64,000 bases of DNA from Leuctra nigra (taxonomy: Eukaryota > Arthropoda > Insecta > Plecoptera > Leuctridae): NCBI GenBank assembly GCA_934045905.1, contig OW203769.1, forward strand, positions 17,081,705 to 17,145,704, read 5' to 3'. Both the position numbers and the translations under genes were made by a program. The notes below the pieces were generated by a model. The model had not been told where the DNA came from. It worked only from the letters and a program-made list of their open reading frames with translations, and did no database searches. This document shows, piece by piece, positions 35,197-45,375 of this stretch. How positions within the stretch are numbered: position 1 is the stretch's first letter; each line of letters starts with the position of its first letter.

Positions 35197-36535
35197 AGGG
35201 GGGGGGGGGGCAGAAACCTTGGGAGAAACTGTATAAAGAGGCAAGGAAGCAAGGAGTGCATGTAGATTTTTTTTGTAAAATAAGAAATAAAACCTGGGGC
35301 AATTGTTAGTTTTATTTTAAAATTTGAGATGACTTGCAAAATGAGTGTTTGAGTGTTTATTGAGAGCTATAGTTCTCAATTCTATCTAAAACTCTTATGT
35401 CACTATATATCTCGTGCTGGAAAATTGGTGAAATATTTAGTAACATTTTAATCACTAAAAAAAAACATGTGGTACTCAAAATTGTTGTTAATTTCTGGTC
35501 ATAAGTCTTTCTTTTGACCCCCCTCCCCCCTCACACCAGCCACTATCGGCGCAAAGGTGGTATAATAATGTGGTACAATGAGATAATTTGTGGCAATTTG
35601 TAGATCGAAGTGAAAACTACCGAAATAAGTTATTAAATTGAATTGTGTGCATACAAACACTTTGTTCCAATAGGTAACGTTTTTTTAAAGAGTTTTTATT
35701 CACCAAAATATATACAATAACATTTATACAATAAAAGTAATGATAAACAATAGAAATACTTGAAGCAGCGCTCCTATACTTTCATAACATAATGTGAAAA
35801 ACAGGTTGACATATTTATAAAATTGATTGTAAGCAAGTACATGAATACGGTAAGGTAACGTCTTGAGATGCGAAATGATATCTACTTACGGTTCTCGCAC
35901 AAGTAAGCGATACCAAATGGAGCCGCAGTAATGGATTAGATAAAAACTAGAACCACAATAGCCACCAGGGAACAATCGTGTCCATTCTTTCCTCGAATGC
36001 GTACATTTGGGAGAGAAAATCGATACAAAAATCTGGTGTGTATTTTATTTTATGATTAAAACATTCCTAGAATCTTTTTCAATACGTCATAAAGCACGAT
36101 ATTTCAATGAACAAAAACTATTGCAGACTCGCGAACCGCCTTGCCCCCCGTGGCAGAGTTCCAGTTGGAACCGAATCAAAAGTCTGGAGCCGGAGAGTTC
36201 GCCTGTGGCGTTACAGTGTTACCAACGAGACCGTACTTAAGATAATTAAAACTGATGGCATCAAAGAAAATATTACACAACTTGCAGTCGCTGCCTCAAG
36301 GTTCATTCGGATCGCAATTAGATGAAGAGGAAAGCGCGTTTGTTTCAGCGCTTCGAGCGTGGATGGAGCATTGAAGAGTCGGCTGCTAATATTTCCTGAA
36401 TATAGTCAAAACTTTTGAACAATTCAATAAACGAAAAATTTAAAAAAAAAATGTGTAGCTAATTTTTTTTAGTGTACCTTAGCAAATGAACACCATGCTA
36501 TAAGCACAAAGTTTGTGGCCAAACTCGTGGACAGT
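35197..36535. other. Intergenic, no confident gene
   Basis: Poly-G near 35198. 35875-35990 is a partial dispersed-repeat copy (compare 33500, 45110). Overlapping short frames at 36007-36325 lack support. Confidence 0.4.
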
Positions 36536-36964
36536 GTTGTGATCTATCTAGATAAAATTATATTTTTTTATATTTTAACTAGATAATTGAATAATTGGTT
36601 ATCATTATCTTTATCTAGATAAAAAATATAACGTTCAAAATGCATTTGTATGTATGAAAATGCACGAACCTCAAATGTCAGATGATATGAAAAAGGAAAA
36701 TCAGTTGCATTAGTTGGCTTGTTTTGACGACCCCATATTTTAAAAACTCGATTATCGAATTAAGGATTCAAAAATAATTAGCGAACAGTAGTTTTTGGTA
36801 AAAAAAATATCTATTATCTATTACAATTATCAAGACAATTATTTTTTATTTTTATCTTTTATCTAGATGATTTTTGGAAATGTATCTATTATCTTATCAA
36901 GATACATTTTTTGCAGGTTATCTTTATCTTCATCTGGATAAAAATAAAATTATCTAATCACAAC
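36536..36964. mobile_element. AT-rich terminal-inverted-repeat element, complete copy
   Basis: Ends GTTGTGAT and ATCACAAC with inverted (T)ATCTAGATAA words inside. It matches the partial copy at 1-290. No coding frame. Confidence 0.6.
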
Positions 36965-38058
36965 TCTGCTCGTGGATAATGTGAAATTTCATTACTTTTT
37001 AATATCTTCCACAAGTTTTGGTACAAATATTGTCTTTATAAGATGGTGTTTATATTAAGATAAACTCAAAATTAGCCATGCTAATTTTCTTTCACATGTT
37101 TCATAATTTGAATAGTGTTCAGAAGCTATAACGATATATTTAGGAAATAGGGTCTTCAATGTTTACCTTTAGTACAGACAACTCTCGATTAAGCTGCACT
37201 GATCGGGTCATATGTCAGGACTACATTATTTTAAGGACTTATTGATATTCTCCTATAGTTTACTTGTAGTGTATAAGTAACTGGGGTTTAAGGAAACCCG
37301 GGGTCCCGGTTAGACAAAATATTTTTAGTTTGCACATCCCTTCGAGTCCCTTCAAGGTATTTAGACTATCATACCTCTGTTGAAATAATTAAACAGGGAA
37401 ATTCAAAATACCGACAATTTAAATTGTGACGTCAAAACATTCATCATTCTATTTGAATTGGCAATCGCTGGAGCCGAGTATGAATTACAAACAGTATGAG
37501 TATTTCAATGATCACATAATTAATGGCAGAATGTAATTGATGAAGATAATCTATTGTTGGTACTCGCAACCAATCTCCTCACACGACGACTGCAAAACAA
37601 CATTTCGTCTACAACACAAGCAGGCGTATTATCAAATACTTATTAGTTGTCATGCTCCTAGTTGCCATAGCAACCCATGAAACTAGCTGATGGACAAACA
37701 AACCATGACAAGCAGAAATGCCACATGTTTAGATTGATTAGATGTGCAAGAAAGATAATGATAATAACAAGCAATATTGATCCAATACATTTTCCAGTCG
37801 AATGCTCATCTGGGTCCTGATTCTATGTACAACTATTTTCGATCGGTCGCAATTCGCAATGTGCATAAAGCTCATGGCAACATCCCATAGCTATCGGATT
37901 TGCTTACCGATTTGCAGTTATAGAATCAGGCCTCTGCGAAAAAATGAAAGTGGAAACTTCCCAATGTGAGACTTTATTAGTCTCTGTCTTTTAAACTAGA
38001 CACATTACATGTCTAGTACAATATGAGACACATACTTTCTCTGTCCTTCAATACTAGA
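36965..38058. other. Intergenic, no gene seen
   Basis: AT-rich. Short direct repeats of CTAGACACATTAC near 37995 and 38055 precede the Penelope-like element. Confidence 0.45.
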
Positions 38059-38419
38059 CACATTACCATGGACGTCCGCAGGATTTCTGCCAGGTGGGGG
38101 CAAGGCAAGGAAAACAATATTTTACGCACGCCCCCACTCTGTTTCGCAGGGCGTTTTTTTTTATTTTTGTACACTTAGAAATCAATTTTGCGACGTTATG
38201 GGGTGTATTCTGTTAAAATATTCAATATTTTTTTTAATATGGCACTTTGGGGTGGTGGGAGACATGTTCAACCTGCCCCGCAGGGCACTTTTTGTTTTTT
38301 TGACACTTTGAAATCAATTTAGTTTTTTGGTTACAAAATGAAACTATACATTTTTTATAAACAATTACAATGTTAAAGACTTTTTCACTCAAGAGTTTTT
38401 AGAATTATTTATTGAAATA

Positions 38420-38451
38420 TTTCGGCTTTTTTTTACAAATGCCTTCATCAG
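38420..38451 (-). ncRNA. Hammerhead-like ribozyme core (candidate)
   Basis: On the minus strand CTGATGA is followed by AGGC, a 14-base loop, GCC and GAAA. That is the conserved hammerhead core around stem II with three G-C pairs. Penelope-like elements are known to carry hammerhead motifs in their terminal regions, and this lies ~140 bases past the stop codon. Stems I and III are AT-rich and I could not fit a convincing cleavage triplet, so it may be decayed or coincidental. Confidence 0.3.
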
Positions 38452-38588
38452 TCAATAATACTATAAAAAACTAAACTGACAAGCAAGATCTAAACAAAAT
38501 TTATAGGCTTCCTTAAAATATGTAAAACAAGGTCATGAACTTAATTTACAAAATTTCCTAATTTACTCATTATTAGATTCTCAAATTT

Positions 38589-39533
38589 CTAATTTGAATT
38601 GTGATTAAATTTATAAATAACTTGTTCTTTGATAGTTTCAACCCAAATATTATCAAATTCTAAACTTCCCTGGCTTATAATACCAATTTTTTCTTTCTTC
38701 AAACATTCCATAACTGCACTCTCCTTAAATTTTCTCTTCTTCCAATTCTCTTCATTCATTATCCTCTTCGTTACATTCCAATCTATGTCGTGATTTAATT
38801 CAGTTGTATGTTCGGCTACTAAAGATTTTGTTAATGATAAATTCCAAGGTTCTTTCTTTTTATTTTTAATGTTGCATTTGTGTTCTTTTAATCTCATTTC
38901 CAAAGGGCGTTTCGTTTCTCCTATATAGAAATCCCCACATTGGCATTCCAGCCCATATATCCAGTTTTTTGATTTTTGCAGTAAATTTTCTGGTTTAACT
39001 TTCATTAAAGAATTTTTAAAGGTAAACGTTGATTTAAAAGTAGTTCTGATGTTATATTTAGAAAGGATCCTACTTATTTGATTTGATAGGTTAGGAATGT
39101 ACTCAATTGATAATGTATTGATTGGGTCTTCTCTTCTAGTCATCGGAGATTCACAATGTTTAATAACTTTGGAAATTTGTTGATTTGAATATCCATTCAT
39201 TATAAATGCTCTTCGTATTATATCCAATTCTTCAATTTTGCTTGATTCTTCTGTGCAATGTGAAGAAGCTCTGTTTATCAAGCATTTCATAGTGCTTTCC
39301 TTAATAATGTTACTGTGGTTAGATCTAAGATTGATATATTGACCCGTATTTGTTTCTTTTCTGTATACTTTTGAAGAAACATTTAAGTTTGAACGTTTCA
39401 TAGTAACATCCAGGAAATGTATTTGTTCTTCTTGTTCCTTCTCGATGGTAAATTTAATATGTGGATGTTCTGAGTTAGCCGCCCTAAAAAATTCATTTTT
39501 TGTTTGTTTTCCTGACATCCAGGGGGCAAGCAC
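38589..39533 (-). pseudogene. Penelope-like protein C-terminus with GIY-YIG endonuclease
   Basis: A 314-codon frame. The N-terminal part (IKFTIEKEQEEQIHFLDVTM, then VYRKETNTGQYINLRSNHS) matches the region that follows the polymerase palm in Penelope-like elements. The C-terminal part has the GIY-YIG nuclease signature WIYGLECQCGDFYIGETKRP with the following RLKEHK. The palm (with its catalytic aspartates) is absent, so no working reverse transcriptase is encoded. In intact relatives the protein copies element RNA at nicked DNA, the nick coming from the GIY-YIG domain. The remaining frame is uninterrupted, suggesting a fairly young or mobilised fragment. The first codons derive from the adjoining G/C-rich terminal sequence. 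Confidence 0.75.
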
Positions 39534-39582
39534 CCCCCCCCCCCCCCCCTTGCCCCTCCCTGGGGACGCCCATGCACATTAC

Positions 39583-40044
39583 CTGTCCCTGTCATACACT
39601 TATTGCCTTTGTCTTCCAATATGATCTATATGTAGGTCACGAGGTCACCCGGATTATGATTTAATAATGCTCCTCCATTTCAGTCAGGAGTTTTTGCTAT
39701 TCCTTAAACTATCAATCTCGTTCCAAAGACTCTGCGCTTCTGCATAGTTTTTCATTGGAACTGCTAATGGCTGTGCACTCTATTCCTGAAGCACGCGGTA
39801 TTGGTGTCATGTGACATGCTGTTGTCATGGCAACACGAAGAAGTTAGGGTAAACAAGCTGAGGAGATGTGTATCGTATTCGCGTAGATGGAGCCACCTGT
39901 CTGGACACATGGCGCCCGGATTAGATATTATACATTGTTGGCATATTAATGAGACAAACATTATTTTAAAATAGTTTTATATAATTTTATAGTCTCTGTT
40001 GGATCCCTAAACGTCCACCCGTGATCTAGTGCAACAAAGGCAAT
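39583..40044. other. Intergenic, no gene seen
   Basis: No coding, RNA or repeat feature recognised. Confidence 0.5.
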
Positions 40045-40054
40045 TAGAGTGCAA

Positions 40055-40346
40055 CGGAACAGGTGGGGTGAGTGGTTAACGCTCTGAACTTGTATTTCGG
40101 AGGCCCGGGCTCGATTCCCGCGGCCGTCCTTCCTGACTGGGGTTTTTTCGTGGTATTCCCTCAGCTGCTGGGTATTCCCAGCAAATGCTAGGAAGGTACC
40201 CTACTAATAGGCCACGACCGCCTCCTTCCCACCTTCCATCCTCACCTAATCTTCACCATCATCTCTAAATCATCATCATAATCATTCATCCGTCGCCATT
40301 AGCCTCGCTGCAGAACAGTGCGACGTTAAGCCCCAGACAAAAAAAA
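40055..40346 (+). mobile_element. tRNA-derived SINE, full length
   Basis: TAGAGTGCAA flanks the element on both sides (40045-40054 and 40347-40356), a 10-bp target duplication. The head is tRNA-like, with an A-box region (GTGAGTGGTTAACGCTCTG) and a B-box region (GGGCTCGATTCCCGC). The body carries CCTCAGCTGCTGGGTATTCC and TAGGCCACGACCGCC. The tail is CCATTAGCCTCGCTGCAGAA...GCGACGTTAAGCCCC followed by a short A run. Polymerase III transcription and LINE-dependent mobilisation follow from the SINE class. Remnants lie at 7441 and 43640. Confidence 0.8.
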
Positions 40347-40742
40347 TAGAGTGCAATCATCTTCAATATTATCTTCGAATATTCTTAAGGGGGCGCGATC
40401 ACTCGAGGCATAGTCTCAGATCTTCATAAATTTGTGTGTACTTATTGATAATCATGCAATACACAATCCCTGAAAAAAATTGAACACTTCTCGTGTCTAG
40501 ATTTTGAGATAATTAGAGTTTTCTCCTCCATGTTTTCTTATGACAGCCAAGTAAAATCGTGTAATTTTTAAGTTAAAATGAAGTTATGATTTTTTTGAAC
40601 CGTTAGATTTTAACAAAAATCTTATTTTTTTCTGGTAGACCTACGGTCCTACTATCAGGAATAAAATTGAGAACAATACCAACGTGTATTGTTTTAAACA
40701 CAGATAAAAGGAAACAGAGATTCGAGCCATTAGTTTCAAGAT

Positions 40743-41480
40743 TAGAAAACTCTTGAAATCGCTGCCATTACATCCCTAATGCTCAGTGTTCTGTCTCCAA
40801 TAATCTTCCCCATCTCTCCAGTGTGTCTTCAACCTCTGTGATTGGCAATTATGTCAATCCAGTCCTGGAATTAGTTAAAAATGTAACCATTTGACAGACC
40901 AACTTCACATTTTGCATGGTCATTGGGACGAACATTGTAGAAGTTTTGGACAATTTTCAGTCAAATAGGATATGAACTTTTAGAGTTATTGACATTTTAC
41001 TGACATTTTATTCTTGTTTTGACAGCAACTTTCACACAGGCATTCACATGCAATACGAAGGCTCGCTTATCAACGCGTTACACAGAGAGTACCAACTTCA
41101 CATTTTGCATGGTCATTGGGACGAACATTGTAGAAGTTTTGGACAATTTTCAGTCAAATAGGATATGAACTTTTAGAGATATTGACATTTTACTGACATT
41201 TTATTCTTGTTTTGAACAGCAACTTTCACACAAGCATTCACACGCAATACGAAGGCTCGCTTATCAAAGAGAGTTTTCCTCGTAATTTGAAATCTGATAT
41301 CCTACTTGGGTGAACAAATTATTTCGCCCCATTACAAATGCCCCGTGTTGATGAAAAATCTCTTGAAATCGCTGTCATTACATCTCTAATGCTCCCGGCG
41401 TCTGTATTCAGTCTCCAATAATCTTCCTCATCGCTCCAGCGAGTCTTCGACCTCTGTGATTGGCAATTATTGTCATCTCA
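40743..41480. repeat. Nested duplication around Helitron-like ends
   Basis: A ~120-bp segment (CTTGAAATCGCTGCCATTAC ... GATTGGCAATTAT) occurs at 40750-40860 and again at 41350-41480. Between them a 193-bp unit that begins ACCAACTTCACATTTTGCAT is tandemly doubled (40898, 41091); both copies end in Helitron-like CGAAGGCTCGCTTATCAA. Confidence 0.65.
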
Positions 41481-41778
41481 AGTCAGTTGTTATTGACTGG
41501 TTCTTCAGAAGATCACTCCAGTTATTCCCTTTCGAGTCGGCATCGAACAAGATGATGCGGGAAAACAATAGAATATATCGAATCGAATATCGAAGGATTT
41601 TCTTTTGGAGTTTTGCGAAAGCTGTGCACTGATTGGTGTAATTCAGGGTAGGTTTTCTTTCTTCTCTCTCTCTATCTTCTTTGAAATGTTTCTTTTGTAG
41701 AGATTTAGCGAAGGACGAGAGGTTTTTATGAAGCGACCAGTCGAGTGAAATCTGTCGCTTCTATCCGAGTAGAATGAC

Positions 41779-42020
41779 CCGCGCGCGCGCGCGCGCGCGC
41801 AGGTTGCCCAACTGGATTCCATTTCTGTGATGTCGCGTGGATTATCTCGGGGCTCCATTGGGAGAACGCTGAAACCACAAATGAAATTAAAAACTGAACA
41901 CTTACGTTGAAACCAGTAAACTATAACTATAACATATAGTTAAGTTTACTATAATAAACTATAACTATAACTTATAGTTAAGTATAACTATAACTATGTT
42001 AAACTATAACTATAAAGTAA
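41779..42020. repeat. (GC)n run and (AACTAT)n palindromic low-complexity DNA
   Basis: An alternating GC run at 41779-41800 is followed, at 41918-42018, by AACTATAACTATAAC repeats and their inverse ATAGTTAAG. Confidence 0.7.
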
Positions 42021-42025
42021 CTAGA

Positions 42026-42174
42026 AGGGCCGGTCTTTCAAAAGTCTGCTAACTTTTAAACGGTTGATTAGGACTGTATTGTCATGGCAACAACCAATTG
42101 AATGACAGAGATTTGTACTAACTAACTGTTAACAGCTAATTGAGACTTTAGTAGAGTATTGAAAGACCGGCCCT
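42026..42174. mobile_element. 149-bp MITE (AGGGCCGGTCTTTCAA ends)
   Basis: AGGGCCGGTCTTTCAA is perfectly inverted at the right as TTGAAAGACCGGCCCT (with TATTG before). The body TAACTTTTAAACGGTTGATT and its inverse make a hairpin. Similar GGGCCGGT-ended MITEs are common in insects. Confidence 0.75.
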
Positions 42175-42339
42175 AAGTGTCATTCAATAATGAAATGTTG
42201 CCAATTTATAAGTAGCAAAGCGAGATTTGAGGGGGTGGGGGATGGGAAAAATCCCCTCTCCCTTTAACTTAATTTCCTTCCCAATGATCGATTTATAGCA
42301 ATATCAAATGTTCTTTAAAATACGCGTAGGTAGTGTTCA

Positions 42340-43231
42340 AATTGCGAAGAACCGCACCAAATTCATGTGGCATTGCGCCCCAGACCCACAAGATACTGGG
42401 GGGCCCTCCCCCAGACCCCTATTGTCTTCGAAAGCCATAATATTTCCCGCCATTGTTATTTTAAATATTACCCTTACAAATTTATTTCCTTCGCGCCAGC
42501 CCCTCACTAGAAATCGTCGTATGAAATTAATTATGTAAGTTTTCCAAAAGATTTTTCAAGAATTGGGACACACATACTATTTTCTACATTACCTATTGCA
42601 ACAGTAATCCACAAATCAGGATGTTAAGCAATCAACATTTGGGAGAATGGAAAAAAGAAACATGGACTACCAATTGATACAATAGAATGTAATTCTGCAG
42701 GAAGCATGTTTACGAAAAGTTTGGCATGATTATTACAATATAAAGTCAAAAGTGAGATGTATTCAATGCTTCTAGGGAACGTTAATTAGCTTGATTTTAG
42801 AAACGAATAGGTAATTAGTTAATTATTCCACCTTCGTCTCAGCTAATTGTGTTTTGCAACATTCAGCTGTTTATCAGCATAAATTCTGTAAATATTGTTT
42901 CGCATTACTAACATAAACCAGTCCTCCGAGGTGAAATTGATACCCAAACTTAGCTTTAAGAGTTAAACACGATTTTTCATTTACTCCCCTCTGCTTATCA
43001 GCGCCACGATATCGCGTTACAAGCGGCGACTGACAGCACTAACTTATAAATAACCCGCTGCGTCGAGTAAACTGATACCTACTTTACCGGCCGTACGCTA
43101 ACTAGACAAGAATGCCGGCTAATATTTCACACCGTATTGTATTCTAAGAGTCCTGCGTCCCCCCTTCAAGGCGTCCCCCCCCCCCCCCTCACCCTCGCAC
43201 CCTCCAGAAGCCAATTACGAGCGTGTAAAGA
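42340..43231. other. Intergenic; G/C-run repeat fragment, otherwise no gene
   Basis: CTGGGGGGCCCTCCCCCAGA near 42397 recurs inverted at 45741-45775 with related flanks. The rest, including a GC-richer patch at 43000-43140, shows no gene. Confidence 0.4.
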
Positions 43232-43600
43232 GAAGAGTTGAGAGCGCCTCTGGCGACGGAGTCCTCAACTAATACGTGGACATGAATACGGAAACTGAAA
43301 GTTAGGTGTTTTCAAGATGGCGGAAGAGAAGATATGATAGCGACTCTGGTGACGGCGTCCTGAACTAATACGTGGACATGAATGCGGAAACAGAAAGTTA
43401 TGTGCTTTTAAGATGGCGGAAGAGGAGAGATGATAGCGCCTCTGGCGACGGAGTCCTCAACTAATACGTGGACATGATGCGGGAACTGAAAGTTATGTGT
43501 TTTCAAGATGGCGGGAGAGAAGAGTTGAGAGCGCCTCTGGTGACGGCGTCCTGAACTAATACGTGGACATGATGCGGGAATTTCATGCTGAATATTAGAT
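43232..43600. repeat. 96-bp tandem repeat, about four copies
   Basis: GCGCCTCTGGCGACGGAGTC (or GCGACTCTGGTGACGG) occurs at 43244, 43340, 43436 and 43531. Each unit also holds AACTAATACGTGGACATGA and (AAGATGGCGG), the latter a YY1-like core, before the next unit. Confidence 0.8.
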
Positions 43601-43639
43601 TCTGACACAAGTTTGTAAAGTTATCCGCAGTTGAGAGGC

Positions 43640-43761
43640 AAAATGCTGAGAAGGTTCCCAAGTAATAAGGCCGCGACCACCTCCATTCTACTTTGCTACC
43701 CATCAACACAGTCATTCATCCGTTGCCATTAGCCTAGTTGAAGAACAGTATGTACGCCGTA
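43640..43761 (+). repeat. SINE remnant interrupted by a MITE
   Basis: GGTTCCCAAGTAATAAGGCC and CATCCGTTGCCATTAGCCTA match the SINE at 40055. The match stops at the tail position that would read GACGTTAA, exactly where the MITE at 43762 begins. Confidence 0.6.
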
Positions 43762-44124
43762 AAGACGGCTGAGTAGTGAGTTTGATCTTGAAGAGTTTTT
43801 AATCGATTTTTATCAATATCTTTTACCATTTGTACGAGTCTTCAGAATTGTTCACTGAATTTAATTTCATAGTTAGGAATGGGTTATTTGTTTTATTTCG
43901 TCCTACAGAACTTTAGTGTCATATTTTAACTAATTTTCAGACACTAAACGTCTGTAGGACAAAATAAAACTAATAAACCATTCCAAGCTATGAAATTATT
44001 TTTATTGATCAGTTCTGAATACTCGTACAAAGCCTTTTTTTTATTAACAATTACATTGGTAAAGGAGATTGATAAAAATCGATTAAAAAACTCTTCAAGG
44101 TCAAACTCACTACCCAGCCGTCTT
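43762..44124. mobile_element. TTAA-type foldback MITE, family 1, copy d
   Basis: AAGACGGCTGAGTAGTGAGT at the left, CACTACCCAGCCGTCTT at the right, with long inverted arms. Inserted in the SINE tail where a TTAA is expected; the flanks now read TAAA and TTGC. Confidence 0.7.
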
Positions 44125-44339
44125 GCTATGGGGTGTTTATTTTGCTGGGGGACAGGCAATTTTTCAATAGTTTAATCGCACATTTTAAATACAGATATGA
44201 AAGAAAGATAATAAAAAGAAATACGGAAAATATATCAAATAATATAAGGTTATGTTTAATATCAAGAAAGAATGAGTACTTATTACTTATCTAGGTACTA
44301 AAAGCATCTGTTCTCGGCCAGTTAGATGTTGGTCAGCTG

Positions 44340-44520
44340 TGACGTCAGACGAGATCGCCGTATAAATAAACCGCGTGTGAGCGAGGTGTAGGACGTTTCA
44401 CCCAGATCACGTGACCGGTTGAGAACACCGCGCGCTGATCAGCCGCGACACGTGACGTCACGCGGGTCCCGCGGGACGTTGAATATCTTACGCGGCGAGT
44501 AAACACAGCGGCGGCGTGAC
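44340..44520 (+). promoter_or_regulatory. CpG-rich region with CRE and TATA motifs (candidate promoter)
   Basis: It contains TGACGTCAG at about 44339, TATAAATAA at 44361, two CACGTGA E-box words (about 44406, 44449), TGACGTCACGCGGG near 44454 and many CpGs. No confident downstream gene was found, so its role is inferred from motif density only. Confidence 0.25.
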
Positions 44521-44790
44521 GTGCAGGTTCAACACCGAGAGGTCACAGAGCGCGTCGACTTCGCGGTGCAAGCGCTCGGCCGTTTTAGCAAGTTGAGAGA
44601 GAAATTGTTTCATAAGTGTGTGTAACTTTGATAGGATGTTCACATGATCAGTCTGATTGTATATTAGCAGAACTTTTTCATTAATGCTTCTTACATTGTT
44701 AATTAGGCGCCGGTTATTCAACAAAACCGCGCAAAACGATGAAATTTCCGATATGATTGGAGACCAAACCCGTGAACCAATTGATCTCAA
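44488..44790 (-). CDS. Unrecognised 100-codon ORF, helical, low confidence
   Basis: The frame encodes a leucine-rich, probably helical peptide (ILSKLHTLMKQFLSQLAKTA, then ERLHREVDALCDLSVLN). Its 3' part overlaps the CpG-rich block. Its 5' part lies in an inverted repeat (44750-45025), so the start is doubtful. No family recognised. It may be a gene fragment captured by a repeat. Confidence 0.2.
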   Translation of the reverse strand: MRSIGSRVWSPIISEISSFCAVLLNNRRLINNVRSINEKVLLIYNQTDHVNILSKLHTLMKQFLSQLAKTAERLHREVDALCDLSVLNLHVTPPLCLLAA

Positions 44791-45025
44791 ATTTTAATCA
44801 TGATTAGATAAAAGACAAACTTAGGGCTATACCTTGTCACATTTTTCAAAATTAAAATTTATACGGCACCCATTGAGACAAGAAAATAGACAATTTTTCA
44901 CCAAAAATCAACTAACTATTACTAATTAATGAAGCAAAAAATTAAATATGTACCAAGGGATAACCCTAAGTTTGTCTTTAATCTAATAATGGTTAAAATT
45001 TTAAATCTTTTCGTCAACCCATTTC
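44750..45025. repeat. Diverged inverted repeat
   Basis: AGACAAACTTAGGGCTATAC at about 44811 is inverted at about 44960 as CCCTAAGTTTGTCT. Similarity continues outward through AAATTTTAA and GATTGGAGA. Probable MITE. Confidence 0.55.
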
Positions 45026-45109
45026 ATCTCCAATCGTTTCCAAAAAAGTGCCTGAAAAACCGCTCGCACTTGCAGCACCTTAACATTTTGACCCGGAAGT
45101 GATGGTGAT

Positions 45110-45375
45110 TCGTGGAAATAAGCGATACGTGATGGAGCCACTTCTGGCAAGATGGCTACTGTCAAGGTTTTTACAGTTTGTACAGTTTGTGTTGTTTGTA
45201 CAGTGTGTTTCCAAACAGTTGAAATTGAAATTTAGCTGTAAATTTACTTTGTAGCCATAACAAACAAGTAAAGCAAATATTTGTATAGAAATGTGCCCCT
45301 GTCATCCGCCATTTACCTAGTACCACAGCAGCCACCAGAGTGCAGTCGTGTTCCTTGTATTCTCGAATACGGAGG
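45110..45375. repeat. Dispersed repeat, copy of 33500-33790
   Basis: Shared words in order: AATAAGCGATACGTGATG, AGCCATAACAAACAAGTAAA, CCTAGTACCA and CAGTCGTGTTCCTTGTATTC. Confidence 0.6.

Larger units (their letters stand above)
38067..39574 (-). mobile_element. Penelope-like element fragment with 8-bp target duplication
   Basis: The unit is bounded by inverted ends: CATGGACGTCCGCAGG at the left, and CCTGGGGACGCCCATG at the right (inverse CATGGGCGTCCCCAGG). CACATTAC flanks both sides exactly (38059-38066 and 39575-39582), giving an 8-bp target duplication. It contains only the C-terminal half of a Penelope-like protein, so it is internally deleted or 5' truncated. A poly-C run at 39532-39549 lies near the truncation point. 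Confidence 0.7.

Noticed and set aside
36007..36325. Two overlapping short ORFs (77 and 72 codons)
   Set aside because: Different frames over the same stretch, no domain and no splice context.
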